A stretch of DNA of 36,283 bases, taken from Rhodoplanes serenus. Lineage in GTDB: Bacteria > Pseudomonadota > Alphaproteobacteria > Rhizobiales > Xanthobacteraceae. The notes beneath the pieces are model-generated. The model was not told where the DNA came from and made no database searches. It worked only from the letters and a program-made list of their open reading frames with translations. Shown in pieces: positions 14,551 through 24,036 of this stretch (position 1 is the stretch's first letter; each line of letters opens with the position of its first letter). The stretch lies in NCBI GenBank assembly GCA_945893145.1, contig CAMDDZ010000058.1:1-36283 (forward strand). The letters are read 5' to 3'. Both the position numbers and the translations under genes were made by a program.

Positions 14551-15987
14551 GTGACTTTCATGGCATCGGCTCAGGCGGCGGAGCGCCGCGACCCCCAATC
14601 ACCCGACCGGCAGACAATCGATCAGGCGGTGGCCGCGCTGGCGGCCAAGTTCGGCAACCGCCTGGTGACCTCGCGGGCGGTGCGCGAGCAACACGGCAAC
14701 ACCATCACCTGGATCGAGAACCAGCCGCCCGACGCGGTGATCTATCCGCAATCGACCGAGGACGTGCAGGAGATCGTGCGCATTTGCGCGGCGCATCGCG
14801 TGCCGGTGATCCCGTTCGGCGCCGGCACCTCGCTCGAAGGCCACGTCAATGCACCGCGCGGCGGCGTGTCGGTCGACATGCGCGACATGAACAAAGTACT
14901 GGCGGTGCATGCCGAGGATCTCGACTGCGTGGTCCAGCCCGGCATCACCCGCAAGGCGCTGAACGAATATCTGCGCGATCAGGGCGTGTTCTTCCCAATC
15001 GATCCAGGCGCCGACGCGTCGCTCGGCGGCATGGCGTCGACGCGCTGCTCGGGCACCAACGCGGTACGCTACGGCACCATGAAGGACAATGTGATTGCGC
15101 TCAAAGTCGTGATGCCGAGCGGCGAGGTGATGAGCACGGCACGGCGTGCGAAGAAATCCTCGGCCGGCTACGACCTGACGCGGCTCATGGTCGGGGCCGA
15201 GGGCACACTTGGCGTCATCACCGAGCTGACGCTCAAGCTCCACGGCATTCCTGAGGCAATTGCCGGCGGTATCTGTCCGTTCCCGTCGGTCGAGGCCTGC
15301 TGCAACGCCACCATCATGACGATCCAGTCCGGCATTCCGGTGGCGCGGATCGAATTGCTCGACGCGCTGCAGGTCCGCGCGGTCAACCTCTACTCCAAGC
15401 TGACGCTGCGCGAGACGCCGATGCTGTTCCTCGAATTCCACGGCTCCGAGGCGAGCGTGGCCGAGCAGTCGAAGCGTTTTGGCGAGATCGCCACGGAATT
15501 CGGTGGCGGTCCGTTCGAATGGACCGCGAGGCCGGAGGAGCGCACCAAGCTTTGGGAGGCGCGCCACAACGCCGCGTTCTCGACCTTCACGCTGCGGCCC
15601 GGCTCCGCCATGATCCCGACCGACGTGTGCGTGCCGCTTTCGCGCCTGGCCGAGTGCGTGGCCGAAACCCAGCGCGATATCGCCGACAGCAAGCTGATCG
15701 CGCCCATTGTGGGCCACGTCGGCGACGGCAATTTCCATCTGACGCTGCTGATCGACATGGCCAACCCTGAGGAAATCAAGGTCGCCAAGGCCTTCAACGA
15801 GCGGCTGGTCGAGCGGGCGCTGGCCATGGATGGCACCTGCACCGGCGAGCACGGCGTGGGGCAGGGCAAGATGAAGTACCTGCTGGCCGAGCACGGCGCG
15901 CCCGCCCTCGAAGCGATGCGCGCGCTGAAGCGGGCGTTCGACCCCGGCGACATTATGAACCCGGGAAAAATCGTTGCGTTGGGCTAG
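14551..15987 (+). CDS. FAD-linked oxidoreductase, D-lactate dehydrogenase (cytochrome) type
   Basis: 478-residue flavoprotein of the GlcD/DLD group, which oxidises D-2-hydroxy acids and passes electrons to cytochrome c or the quinone pool. The PCMH-type FAD domain covers about residues 60-240 (PVIPFGAGTSLEGHVN, DPGADASLGGMASTRCSGTN, YDLTRLMVGAEGTLGVITE), and the FAD-oxidase C domain follows with GHVGDGNFHL and GEHGVGQGKM. No transmembrane helix or obvious signal. The GTG at 14551 has a GAGGA ribosome site 8 nt upstream; ATG 14560 is an alternative. D-lactate is the likeliest substrate, but glycolate or D-2-hydroxyglutarate are possible. Confidence 0.87.
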   Translation: MTFMASAQAAERRDPQSPDRQTIDQAVAALAAKFGNRLVTSRAVREQHGNTITWIENQPPDAVIYPQSTEDVQEIVRICAAHRVPVIPFGAGTSLEGHVNAPRGGVSVDMRDMNKVLAVHAEDLDCVVQPGITRKALNEYLRDQGVFFPIDPGADASLGGMASTRCSGTNAVRYGTMKDNVIALKVVMPSGEVMSTARRAKKSSAGYDLTRLMVGAEGTLGVITELTLKLHGIPEAIAGGICPFPSVEACCNATIMTIQSGIPVARIELLDALQVRAVNLYSKLTLRETPMLFLEFHGSEASVAEQSKRFGEIATEFGGGPFEWTARPEERTKLWEARHNAAFSTFTLRPGSAMIPTDVCVPLSRLAECVAETQRDIADSKLIAPIVGHVGDGNFHLTLLIDMANPEEIKVAKAFNERLVERALAMDGTCTGEHGVGQGKMKYLLAEHGAPALEAMRALKRAFDPGDIMNPGKIVALG

Positions 15988-16035
15988 GATACGGGCCGGG
16001 CGGACATAGATTCGCCGTCAACAAACGCCAGTGAA

Positions 16036-16070
16036 ACATGGCCCGGCCGGCCGGACGACCGCGGCCATGT
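16036..16070 (+). terminator. Stem-loop downstream of the D-lactate dehydrogenase-like gene
   Basis: Perfect 8-bp arms ACATGGCC (16036-16043) and GGCCATGT (16063-16070) around a GC-rich loop that can pair further. It is about 50 bp after the flavoprotein stop. No U-tract follows directly, so it may slow or stop transcription only weakly, or act as a 3' stabiliser. Confidence 0.45.
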
Positions 16071-16149
16071 GGCTTAAACATTTAAGGTTTTGTTATTCCG
16101 CTGGCCCGAAAGTGCCCGCGGAGGCCGGAATTCTGGCCTTGGAGCGAGC

Positions 16150-19100
16150 GTGCAGAACACACTGCTGGGTCTTGGCATCGCGTGCATCCTTGCGCTGCTC
16201 GCGGCGCTGATCGGGCCCTACTTTGTTAACTGGAATAACCACCGCGCCTTCTTCGAGGCCGAAGCCTCCCGCCTGATCGGACTGCAGGTGCGGGTCAGCG
16301 GGCCGATCAAGGTCGGCGTCTTGCCGTTTCCCTCCGTAACGCTCGGCAACATCGAGATCGGTCCGCAGGGCGAGGCGGCACGGCTGCGCGCCCGCACGCT
16401 CGGCGTCGAGATTGGGCTGGGGCCGCTGCTGCGCGGTGAGGTCCGCGCGACCGAGATGCAGCTCGTCGCGCCTGAGCTCAACGTCGGGCTGAACAGCCTC
16501 GGACAGGTCGATTGGCCGGCGATGCAACTCGCCACCGACACGCTGTCAATCGACCGGCTCAAGATCACCGATGGCCGTCTGGTGCTGACCGATGCGCTCA
16601 GCGGTGGCCGACGCATCCTGCAACAGGTGACGTTCACCGGCGACGTGCGCTCGCTCGTCGGACCGTTCCGCGGCGAGGGTGGCTTCGTCACCAACGGCCA
16701 GCTCTATGGCTACAAGATTGCAGCCGGCCGCTACAACGACGACGGATTGCGGATCAAGCTCAGCGTCAACGATTCCGATTGGCCGCTGAACGTCGATGCC
16801 GACGGTCTGCTGGCGTTCGAGCGCGGCTCGCCGCGTTTCGACGGCAGCGTTACGCTGGCACGGCCGGCGGGTTCGGTGCCGAGTTCGGGCAAGGTCATCA
16901 TCAGCGAACCGTGGAATTTGACCAGCAAGGTCAAGGCATCGTCCGAAGCGGCGGTTCTCGAACAGGTTACGTTCCAGTACGGCCCCGAAGAGCGCGCCGC
17001 CAAACTTGCCGGTGACGCCAAGCTCACGTTTGGCGAAAAGCCGCGGCTCGAGGGCGCGCTGTCGGCGCGCCAGATCGACATCGACCGGTTGATCGCCACG
17101 TCGGAGGCGCCGCGGCGGTTGCCGCTGGCGGCATTCCAAAGCTTTGCCGACATGTTTGGCGGCGCGCTCTGGCGCGGTCTGCCGGTCAAGGTCGCGCTCA
17201 GCGTTGATGCCCTGACGATTGGCGGCGCGGCGTTGCAGGCGGTCGGCTGCGATCTGCGTTCGGATGGTGCAACGTGGCGGCTCGACAAGCTCGACTTCCG
17301 CGCGCCGGGGTTCACCCAAGTCAGGCTGAGCGGTCGGCTCGATCCATCCGCCACGGGCATCGGCTATAGCGGCGAGACCAGCATCGAGGCCAGCGATCCG
17401 AAGACGCTGGTGGCCTGGCTCGCCGGGCAGCCCGCCTCGACCGTGCGGATCAAGCCGTGGCAGTTGCGTGGCGTGGTGTCGCTCAGCTCCGACCGGATTG
17501 CGGTCGAGCGGCTGCGTACTGAATTTGAGCGCGGCACCATCGAGGGCCGCTTGTTATATGTGTGGTCGGCTTCCGACCGTCCGGCGCGGCTCGACGCCGA
17601 ACTGAGCGCCGCTGAGCTCGACGTCGATGCGCTCATCAATTTTGCCGAGGGTGCGTTCTCCGGCGTGGGCCTTGAGCGTCCCAAGGAAGTGTCGCTCGCG
17701 CTTGAAATAGGCAAAGCCAAGATCGCGGGCTTCGAGGCGCGCAAAACCACCGCGCGGCTGAAGTTCGACGCCTCCGGCATCGCCATCGAGAAGTTCTCGG
17801 TGGCGGATTTCGGCAACGCCAAGGTCGAGGCCGTCGGCCGGATCGAAACCTCGGCCTCGCCGGGCGGCAACATCACATTCGATCTCGACGCGCGCGAGCT
17901 CAACGGCATCATCGCGCTGGCTGATAAGTTTGCGAGCCCGCTCGCCGACACGTTGCGGCAGCTTTCGGCCCGCCGCAAAACCGCGAAGCTGCGCGCCGCC
18001 GTCAGCCTGGAGCATACGTCAGCCGATAGCGCCACCGGCCGCCTCGTTTTGAGCGGCAGCATCGGCACCGTGAAGGTCGACGTGAAGGCCGACGCGGTCG
18101 GCAAGCCCGAAGCGTTTGTGGTGACGGATTTGCGGGCGCTCAGCGCCACCCATGTGCAGTTCGATGGGCGTCTGGAGTCCGAGGATGGCGGCGTTCTGCT
18201 CGCGCTGGTCGGACTCGATCGCGTCCCCGGAGACAATCGCCCGGGACGGCTCACCGTTAAGGCCAGCGGCCCGTTGAGCAGCAATCTTGCGATCGAGGGC
18301 AAGCTGGTTGCCGGCCCGATCGATGCCGACGCCAAAGGCATATTCCGGCGTGACGCCGACCGGCCCTCGGAGTTGCGCCTGGAGCAGATCGCGGGCTCGA
18401 TCGGCACCAGCAAGGCTCAAGGACGGCTGGTGCTGACCTTCGGCAGCCCCGCCAAGGTCGATGGCGCGCTCGAAGTGGATTCGCTCGATGCGCCGGCGAT
18501 GATCGCGGCGGCGATCGGAATGCCGGTGTCCCGCGCCAAGCCGGGCGACACCGTGACCTGGTCGTCCGAGCCGTTCGTCCTCAGTGCGTCGAATCTGGTC
18601 GGCCGGATCGAGTTGAAGGCGCAGAGCGCGAAATTGTCGCCGTCGCTCATCGCGCAACAGTTGCGTGGGCAGTTGCGCATCGGGCCATCCGAAGTCGTGT
18701 TCGACAATGTGGTCGCCGATCTCGGCAAGGGCAAACTGGATGGCCGGTTGGCTTTCGTCATAAGTGCCGAGGGACTCTCCATACGCGCGCGCGTGACGCT
18801 GAGTGGCGCTGACGCCAAAACAATACTCGCAAGCGATGGGCGCTCGCCGGTTGCCGGACGTCTTACGTTCAACGCGGAAGTGGAAGGCGCGGGTTTGAGT
18901 CCGGCGGCCTTCATCGGATCGCTTTCCGGCAGCGGCACGCTCACGCTCGAAAACGTGCAGCTTGCGGGCCTCAACCCGCATGTGTTCGACGCTGTGGTGC
19001 GGGCGGTTGATCTTGGAATTCCGACTGACGCCAGCCGCATCCGTGATTTCGTCGCCACCGCGCTCGACAATGCGAGCTTCAACGCAGCGCGGGTTCAGGC

Positions 19101-19734
19101 GCCGATTTCAATCAACGCCGGGCAGGCGCGGGTGCGTAACGTCAGCCTGCGCGGCGGCAGCACCGATCTCGAAGTCACCGCCAATCTCGGTCTCGCGGAT
19201 TCATCCTTCGACGCCGTGCTGACTTTGCTGGGCGCGCCTTTGTCGGCTGGCGCGCCGCGGCCCTCGGTCTTTGTCACGTTGCGCGGACCGGTCGGCGCGT
19301 CGAAGCGCGCGATCGATACCAGCGCGCTGACCGGCTGGCTTGCGATGCGCGCGGTCGAGCAGCAGGCCAAACGAGTCGATGCGATGGAGCAGTTGCGGCG
19401 CGAGGCGATCGCTCGGCAGCCGTCGCCCGAAGCGGCGCGCCCGGAACAGGCCACGCCCGACGTCGCACCGCCGCCGGTGACGCCTGCGGCGCCGTCCGCC
19501 ACCGCGACGACCGAGCCGATTGCTGCTCCCAGCACAACGAATTCGATTCCGGCGGCCGATCAGGCGCCGCCGCTGCCACCGGCGATCACAATCATGCCGG
19601 CGCCACGGCCGCGGCCGGTGCCGCGTACCGAAGCCATGCAGACGCGTCCCGCCGCGGCGCCAAAACCCGTGGCACCGCCAGCACCGGCGCCACTCGTTGG
19701 GCGTCCGCTGGAATTATTCGGCTCGCAATACTGA
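16150..19734 (+). CDS. AsmA family protein
   Basis: Large envelope protein of 1194 residues in the AsmA/TamB-like superfamily of bridge-like proteins linked to lipid transport and outer-membrane assembly. It starts with a single hydrophobic anchor (LLGLGIACILALLAALIGPY) followed by the family opening FEAEASRLIGLQVRVSGPI and repeated beta-rich blocks such as PSVTLGNIEIGPQGEAARLR. The AsmA C-terminal region (about 880-1070) includes LTLENVQLAGLNPHVFDAV. The last ~110 residues are a low-complexity Pro/Ala-rich tail. GTG at 16150 with a GGAG ribosome site is preferred over the open TTG at 16090. Its 3' end overlaps the convergent RHH gene by 21 bp. Confidence 0.88.
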   Translation: MQNTLLGLGIACILALLAALIGPYFVNWNNHRAFFEAEASRLIGLQVRVSGPIKVGVLPFPSVTLGNIEIGPQGEAARLRARTLGVEIGLGPLLRGEVRATEMQLVAPELNVGLNSLGQVDWPAMQLATDTLSIDRLKITDGRLVLTDALSGGRRILQQVTFTGDVRSLVGPFRGEGGFVTNGQLYGYKIAAGRYNDDGLRIKLSVNDSDWPLNVDADGLLAFERGSPRFDGSVTLARPAGSVPSSGKVIISEPWNLTSKVKASSEAAVLEQVTFQYGPEERAAKLAGDAKLTFGEKPRLEGALSARQIDIDRLIATSEAPRRLPLAAFQSFADMFGGALWRGLPVKVALSVDALTIGGAALQAVGCDLRSDGATWRLDKLDFRAPGFTQVRLSGRLDPSATGIGYSGETSIEASDPKTLVAWLAGQPASTVRIKPWQLRGVVSLSSDRIAVERLRTEFERGTIEGRLLYVWSASDRPARLDAELSAAELDVDALINFAEGAFSGVGLERPKEVSLALEIGKAKIAGFEARKTTARLKFDASGIAIEKFSVADFGNAKVEAVGRIETSASPGGNITFDLDARELNGIIALADKFASPLADTLRQLSARRKTAKLRAAVSLEHTSADSATGRLVLSGSIGTVKVDVKADAVGKPEAFVVTDLRALSATHVQFDGRLESEDGGVLLALVGLDRVPGDNRPGRLTVKASGPLSSNLAIEGKLVAGPIDADAKGIFRRDADRPSELRLEQIAGSIGTSKAQGRLVLTFGSPAKVDGALEVDSLDAPAMIAAAIGMPVSRAKPGDTVTWSSEPFVLSASNLVGRIELKAQSAKLSPSLIAQQLRGQLRIGPSEVVFDNVVADLGKGKLDGRLAFVISAEGLSIRARVTLSGADAKTILASDGRSPVAGRLTFNAEVEGAGLSPAAFIGSLSGSGTLTLENVQLAGLNPHVFDAVVRAVDLGIPTDASRIRDFVATALDNASFNAARVQAPISINAGQARVRNVSLRGGSTDLEVTANLGLADSSFDAVLTLLGAPLSAGAPRPSVFVTLRGPVGASKRAIDTSALTGWLAMRAVEQQAKRVDAMEQLRREAIARQPSPEAARPEQATPDVAPPPVTPAAPSATATTEPIAAPSTTNSIPAADQAPPLPPAITIMPAPRPRPVPRTEAMQTRPAAAPKPVAPPAPAPLVGRPLELFGSQY

Positions 19735-20004
19735 CGGTTCGGTCCGCAGGCCGATGATGTCGCGCACAGCGTTCGGCTGCGCCGCATGGTTCTGCAAGCG
19801 GTAGTGGTCGAGCACGAACAGCCGGATGGCCGACGATAGATTGCCATGGCGGCGATCCGTGTCGATTGTGGCAACCAGATCGGACAGCGTGATGTCCCGG
19901 TCGCCGGCAATTTCCTTAAGCCCACTCCAGAACGCATCTTCGAGACTGACGCTGGTCTTGTGACCAGCGATAACGATCGAGCGTTTGACGACCGGGGATT
20001 TCAT
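19714..20004 (-). CDS. Ribbon-helix-helix domain protein
   Basis: 96-residue small protein with an N-terminal ribbon-helix-helix fold: KRSIVIAGHKTSVSLEDAFW forms the strand and first helix, ITLSDLVATIDTDRRHGNLS the second. RHH proteins bind DNA as dimers through the paired strands. It follows the DUF4169 gene with an ATGA overlap (20001-20004), so the two are translationally coupled. This pair beside fumC and sspB is, as I recall, conserved in Rhizobiales. No target is known. Confidence 0.82.
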   Translation of the reverse strand: MKSPVVKRSIVIAGHKTSVSLEDAFWSGLKEIAGDRDITLSDLVATIDTDRRHGNLSSAIRLFVLDHYRLQNHAAQPNAVRDIIGLRTEPSVLRAE

Positions 20005-20189
20005 CGGTGGTCTCCCGTTTCGATCCGGTGTTCGTCGAGCAAGTGGTTGGCTTTGTCGCGATCCGCCGAGGTTTTGGTGCGTTCCGACTTAGACACACCA
20101 TGGGCGTGCCGATTTTCAGCGGCCTGACGTTCGGCGTTGCTGCGCACGGCGCGTTTGCGTGCCGTGCGCAGGTTGACGACCTCAGCCAT
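20001..20189 (-). CDS. DUF4169 family protein
   Basis: 62-residue basic protein starting MAEVVNLRTARKRAVR, the hallmark of DUF4169, a short helical Rhizobiales family with no known function. Over a third of the residues are Arg, Lys, Glu or Asp and the rest is consistent with one long charged helix. The frame is open 47 codons upstream, but that extension is not family-like. Coupled to the downstream RHH gene, so the two products may act together. Confidence 0.8.
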   Translation of the reverse strand: MAEVVNLRTARKRAVRSNAERQAAENRHAHGVSKSERTKTSADRDKANHLLDEHRIETGDHR

Positions 20190-20640
20190 GCCAAAGCTCA
20201 ACGATAACCGGATACACGATGATGGGGCCTCAGTACCAATCCACTGCCATCTGCGCCAATTACGCCGATACGGTGGCGACGATTGCAGCTGGCGCCTTAA
20301 TGTTACGAGGATGCAGCCAGCAACCGCCAAGGCAACACACGGTTTGTTGAACGACGAAGCGGCGTTTCCGTTCCACGCGATGCGCCATTCAATCGCGCGG
20401 TCGTCTGCATCGTATTGTGTGCGCTACCAATTCGTATTGAAAAAATTTGCGGCGCCGGACTCGTACGCGGAGCGCAGTACATTTTTGGTCATTGGACTTT
20501 AGGGAAACAGGCGCGCTGTCATGCGTTTTGCGACGGATAGATTTGCAAATCCGAAACCGCTGCGGCGGGGCATATCCCCATCGGGCAAATACAACTGCAC
20601 CGCAATCACCGGTTGATTCGCCGCCGCGCGGAACCGTTTT
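20190..20640. other. Intergenic region between fumC and the DUF4169 gene
   Basis: 451 bp without a gene I can support. The open frames here are short and lack family features. It is somewhat more AT-rich in its middle (for example the run around 20435-20450) than the flanks, and presumably holds the fumC 3' end and the promoter for DUF4169/RHH, but I cannot point to convincing boxes. Confidence 0.5.
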
Positions 20641-22032
20641 TCAACCCGGCCTCGTCATTCGCTCCGGTCTCACCAGGCGGTCGAATTCGGCGCCATTCAC
20701 ATAACCCGACCGGATCGCTTCCTCGCGCAAAGTCGTGCCGTTGTGGTGCGCGGCCTTGGCGATCGCGGCCGCTTTGTCGTAGCCGATCTTCGGCGCCAGC
20801 GCGGTCACCAGCATGAGCGAGCGCTCCATCAGTTCGTCGATGCGGGCCGCGTTGGCGCGGATGCCAACGACGCAATTGTCGGTGAACGAGCGTGCCGCGT
20901 CTGCCAAGTGCTGAATCGATTGCAACATGGCGTACGCCAAGAGCGGCTTATAGACGTTGAGTTCGAAGTGGCCTTGGCTCGCGCCGACCGTGATCGCGGT
21001 CTGGTTGCCGAACACCTGCGCGCACACCATGGTCAGCGCCTCGCACTGGGTCGGATTGACTTTGCCCGGCATGATCGAGGAGCCCGGCTCGTTCTCCGGC
21101 AGGATCAGTTCGCCGAAGCCGGAGCGCGGGCCCGAGCCCATCAGGCGGATGTCGTTAGCGATCTTGAACAGATCGGTTGCGAGCGCGTTCAGCGCGCCGT
21201 GCGCAAAGGTGTAGGCGCCGTGCGAAGCGAGCGCTTCGAATTTGTTCGGCGCGCTGGTGAACGGCAGCCGCGTGATCTGCGCGACCTTGCTGGCGAACCG
21301 TTTGGCGAATGGCGGCGGCGCGTTGAGCCCGGTGCCGACCGCGGTGCCGCCTTGCGCCAGCGGATAGAGCGCCTTGAGTGCGAGGCGGTTGCGCACGATG
21401 CCGCTTTTGACTTGCGCCGCGTAGCCGGAGAATTCCTGGCCGAGCGTCAGCGGCGTCGCATCCATCATGTGGGTGCGGCCGATCTTGACGATGCGCGCGA
21501 ACGCTTTGGTCTTCTTCTGCAACGCATCCTGTAAATGCGCGAGCGCCGGATCGAGCCGCCGCGCGATCTCTTCCGCCGCCGCGATGTGCATGGCGGTTGG
21601 GAAGCTGTCGTTCGACGACTGGCTCATGTTGACGTGATCGTTCGGATGCACCGGCGATTTCGCGCCGCGCTTGCCGCCGAGCATCTCGTTGGCGCGATTG
21701 GCAATCACTTCATTGGCGTTCATGTTGGTCTGCGTACCGGAGCCGGTCTGCCAGACCGCGAGCGGAAATTCAGCGTCGAGCTTGCCGTCGATCACCTCCT
21801 GCGCGGCCTTGATGATCGCCTTGGCACGGCGCGCGTCGATCAGCCGGAGCGACAGGTTCACTTCGGCGGCGGCGCGCTTGACGATGGCGAGCGCACGGAT
21901 GAACTGCCACGGCATGCGCTCGGAGCCGATGCGGAAATTGCCGAGCGAGCGCTGCGTCTGCGCGCCCCAATAGCATTCGGCCGGCACCTCGATCGGGCCG
22001 AACGTGTCGGTCTCGATGCGCATTTTCATCAT
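20641..22032 (-). CDS. fumC: Class II fumarate hydratase
   Basis: 463-residue iron-independent fumarase, which interconverts fumarate and (S)-malate in the TCA cycle as a cytoplasmic tetramer. Family blocks: [22 protein letters not shown] at the N terminus, [18 protein letters not shown] (substrate binding), [33 protein letters not shown], and the superfamily signature [13 protein letters not shown] with the catalytic Ser. The ATG at 22032 has a TGAGG ribosome site 5 nt upstream; a longer frame to 22071 is unlikely. It lies downstream of sspB in the same orientation. Confidence 0.96.
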   Translation of the reverse strand: MMKMRIETDTFGPIEVPAECYWGAQTQRSLGNFRIGSERMPWQFIRALAIVKRAAAEVNLSLRLIDARRAKAIIKAAQEVIDGKLDAEFPLAVWQTGSGTQTNMNANEVIANRANEMLGGKRGAKSPVHPNDHVNMSQSSNDSFPTAMHIAAAEEIARRLDPALAHLQDALQKKTKAFARIVKIGRTHMMDATPLTLGQEFSGYAAQVKSGIVRNRLALKALYPLAQGGTAVGTGLNAPPPFAKRFASKVAQITRLPFTSAPNKFEALASHGAYTFAHGALNALATDLFKIANDIRLMGSGPRSGFGELILPENEPGSSIMPGKVNPTQCEALTMVCAQVFGNQTAITVGASQGHFELNVYKPLLAYAMLQSIQHLADAARSFTDNCVVGIRANAARIDELMERSLMLVTALAPKIGYDKAAAIAKAAHHNGTTLREEAIRSGYVNGAEFDRLVRPERMTRPG

Positions 22033-22119
22033 CGCGGCCTCAATGGCTGCGCATGTCGGTGCAGCCTTCAAGAATGAATATGGTGTTGCCCGAAAGCGGT
22101 TCCGAGCGCCGGACCGCGG

Positions 22120-22707
22120 CTATTTCTTGCGGAAGCGGTCGAGCCGGACCACTTCGCCGCTGGCCTTGCCGGGCCCACCCTTGTCGTCTGGGTTCGACGG
22201 CGACACGGTCGCGGCCGGCACATCCGGTTCGTTCGGATTGACCACAGTCGGCTCATGGCGCGCCGGCGGCCTTGGCTTGGCCTTAGGCTTTTCAGCCTTG
22301 CCTTGGCGTTTGGCTTCGGCCGGGGAGGGGCCCGGTGCCTCGGCCGCCTCGGCGACCGCCTCGAACTGCAACGCGAACTGGATCGAGGGATCGACGAAGG
22401 CTTTGATGGAGTCGATCGGCACCAGCAGCCGCTCGGCTACGCCGCCGAACGACAGCCCGACCTCGAAGGACACTTCGGTCACCTTCAGGTCCCAGAACTG
22501 GTGCTGGAGCACCACGGTCATTTCCTCCGGATATTGCGCGCGCATCCGCGGCGACAGCCGCACACCCTCGGCCTGGGTGTCGAAGGTGATGAAGAAATGA
22601 TGGTCGCCCGGCAGGCCCTTCTTGGCGACGTCCACCAGCACTTGCCGCACCATGCCGCGCAGTGCCTCCTGGGCCAGGATGTCGTAGCGGATGTGATCGG
22701 TGGGCAT
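22120..22707 (-). CDS. sspB: SspB-family ClpXP adaptor protein
   Basis: 195-residue alphaproteobacterial SspB, the adaptor that binds ssrA-tagged proteins and delivers them to ClpXP. The folded peptide-binding domain is about residues 1-120 (IRYDILAQEALRGMVRQVL, GDHHFFITFDTQAEGVRLS, VVLQHQFWDLKVTEVSFEV). It is followed by a Pro/Ala/Lys-rich linker and a C-terminal ClpX-binding tail ending VVRLDRFRKK. The frame is open far upstream (to 23157), but MPTDHIRYD at 22707 is the family start. A weak promoter may lie just upstream (TTGCCC at 22773-22768 and TATTCC at 22750-22745 on the minus strand, 17-bp spacing). The left end of the integrated element is 68 bp upstream of its ATG. Confidence 0.93.
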   Translation of the reverse strand: MPTDHIRYDILAQEALRGMVRQVLVDVAKKGLPGDHHFFITFDTQAEGVRLSPRMRAQYPEEMTVVLQHQFWDLKVTEVSFEVGLSFGGVAERLLVPIDSIKAFVDPSIQFALQFEAVAEAAEAPGPSPAEAKRQGKAEKPKAKPRPPARHEPTVVNPNEPDVPAATVSPSNPDDKGGPGKASGEVVRLDRFRKK

Positions 22708-22775
22708 GGCGGTGTCGGCGGGCGTCTCAGTGGGTGGCGGGACTGGAATACGGCAAGCCCAACGTCCGGGCAAAT

Positions 22776-22788
22776 AAAGTGGAGGCTT
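22776..22788 (+). other. attL core (copy of the ssrA 3' end)
   Basis: AAAGTGGAGGCTT, identical to 33418-33430. Chromosome (sspB upstream region) lies to the left, element to the right. The element-side sequence after it forms an imperfect hairpin with it (GTGGAGGC with GCTTCCAC), so the minus strand still ends in a stem followed by TTTATTT. Confidence 0.65.
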
Positions 22789-23646
22789 GTGCGGCTTCCA
22801 CCATTTCCCATTGTAGATCAATGCGATGCGTTTTCCAAGGCGGCCCCGGAAAACCATGAACAGGCACAGAACGCACCGGCCGATTGTAAAACGCTCCGGA
22901 ACCTTGCCAGCGCGGCGGCACACACGATCTATGACGCGATCAACGCCGCTGCCAGTCCCGACGATCTCGACCAGCTCGCCCGCACCATGTGGCGCGGCTA
23001 CGGGGAAGGCGCGATCGGTGACGACGATGCCGCGTTCTTGCAGTCCTGCATTGATCGTCGCCGGCCGCTGGCCAGCAATACCCCGCGCACGGCACCAGGG
23101 CGCTCTCTGAGCAAGCTTGCCGGCCGCTTGGGGAGCCGCTTCAAGCCGCGCCAGCACCCGCGCTCGCCCGATCGCAAGGCATCACGAGATCGACGGCGCA
23201 CGCTCGGCGGCTCGGCAGTGATGCCGCCCAATCTCAGGCATCACTACACGGAAGGCCAGCGCGCGGTGTTGTCGATCGTGGCCGGCGAGTTGAAGCACCA
23301 CGGCGTGTGTGACCTGCCCATCGACAAGATCGCGGCCCTGGCTGGCGTGTGCAGGACCACGGTGCAGACCGCGCTGCACGAGGCCCGACGCCTACTCCAC
23401 CTCAAGATCACTGAGCGACCAAGGCCCGGCCGCAAGAGCCTGACCAACGTGGTGGAGATCATGTCAGGGGAGTGGCTGACCTGGATCAAGCGCGGTCCCA
23501 CAGCGCACCGCCCGATAGGGTCCAATCCTGTGAAAATAGTGAGCCCGACCAAGATCAAAGATCAAGAAAGAAAGAGGCTTTCCGATGAAAGCGAGTGGAG
23601 GCGAGGCTACGGGCCACCTCAAACGTCGTGGAAGAGGCGAGCCTGA
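22789..23646 (+). CDS. Helix-turn-helix protein at the left end of the element
   Basis: Up to 285 residues. The N-terminal part has a short helical motif (HTIYDAINAAASPDDLDQLA, then YGEGAIGDDDAAFLQSCID), and the C-terminal half a winged-helix-like domain: EGQRAVLSIVAGELKHHGVC, DLPIDKIAALAGVCRTTVQ, ALHEARRLLHL. I recall similar proteins next to HNH/terminase genes in Rhizobiales prophages; the HTH resembles those of replication-initiator-like or regulatory proteins, and I cannot decide which. The start is uncertain: GTG 22789 directly abuts the attL core, whose GGAGG could be the ribosome site; the only other in-frame start before the HTH domain is ATG 22987. The stop overlaps the HNH start (TGATG). 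Confidence 0.7.
   Translation: MRLPPFPIVDQCDAFSKAAPENHEQAQNAPADCKTLRNLASAAAHTIYDAINAAASPDDLDQLARTMWRGYGEGAIGDDDAAFLQSCIDRRRPLASNTPRTAPGRSLSKLAGRLGSRFKPRQHPRSPDRKASRDRRRTLGGSAVMPPNLRHHYTEGQRAVLSIVAGELKHHGVCDLPIDKIAALAGVCRTTVQTALHEARRLLHLKITERPRPGRKSLTNVVEIMSGEWLTWIKRGPTAHRPIGSNPVKIVSPTKIKDQERKRLSDESEWRRGYGPPQTSWKRRA
22883..22895 (+). repeat. 13-bp direct repeat, left copy (possible integrase arm site)
   Basis: ATTGTAAAACGCT, about 95 bp inside the left att core; identical to 33351-33363 in the same orientation. Its position near both ends fits arm-type binding sites of a tyrosine integrase, or an alternative att pair. Chance identity of 13 bp within 36 kb is not negligible. Confidence 0.35.
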
Positions 23647-23975
23647 TGCCTTCGGACCCGTACTACCGCACACCACACTGGCGACGATTGAGGGCGGCAA
23701 GGCTCAAGCTCGACCGCAATACGTGCGTGGTGCCTGGCTGCGGGCAACCCGCGTGCGTTGTCGATCATATCAAGCGACGTGCTGATGGTGGAGCCGACAC
23801 GATCGCGAACACGCGCTCGCTCTGCCGCGAGCACGACAACCAGGTGAAGGAACGGCCGAACGGCAAGCGCGCCAACGGCGGCAAGCTCGTGGTGCGTGGC
23901 TGCTTCGCTGATGGCACGCCGCGCGACCCGCGACACCCATGGTTTACAGGCGGGCGAGGGGGGATCGGTCAATGA
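23646..23975 (+). CDS. HNH endonuclease (packaging-associated)
   Basis: 109-residue phage HNH nuclease. Zinc ligands are Cys27 and Cys32 (CVVPGC) and Cys60/His63 (SLCREHDNQ); the catalytic His is in VVDHIKRRADGG at about residue 41, with Asn near 55 (ANTRSL). In HK97-type phages the equivalent protein works with the terminase during DNA packaging. The start MPSDPYYRTPHW overlaps the previous stop (TGATG), and the stop overlaps a short downstream ATG. Directly followed by the large terminase, the expected neighbour. Confidence 0.9.
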   Translation: MPSDPYYRTPHWRRLRAARLKLDRNTCVVPGCGQPACVVDHIKRRADGGADTIANTRSLCREHDNQVKERPNGKRANGGKLVVRGCFADGTPRDPRHPWFTGGRGGIGQ

Positions 23976-24036
23976 GAGTTCGGGGGACAAAGACCGTGGG
24001 GGGCCTCCGAACACACTTACTAAAAGGCCTGATTTC

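Noticed and set aside
14599..15894. Long minus-strand open frame of 431 codons
   Set aside because: Antisense shadow of the FAD-linked D-lactate dehydrogenase-type gene; composition is the Arg/His/Gly-rich type seen in high-GC shadows and no domain is visible.
20205..20502. Plus-strand frame opposite DUF4169 and into the fumC gap
   Set aside because: No ribosome site, no family pattern, and it begins inside the antisense of a real gene.
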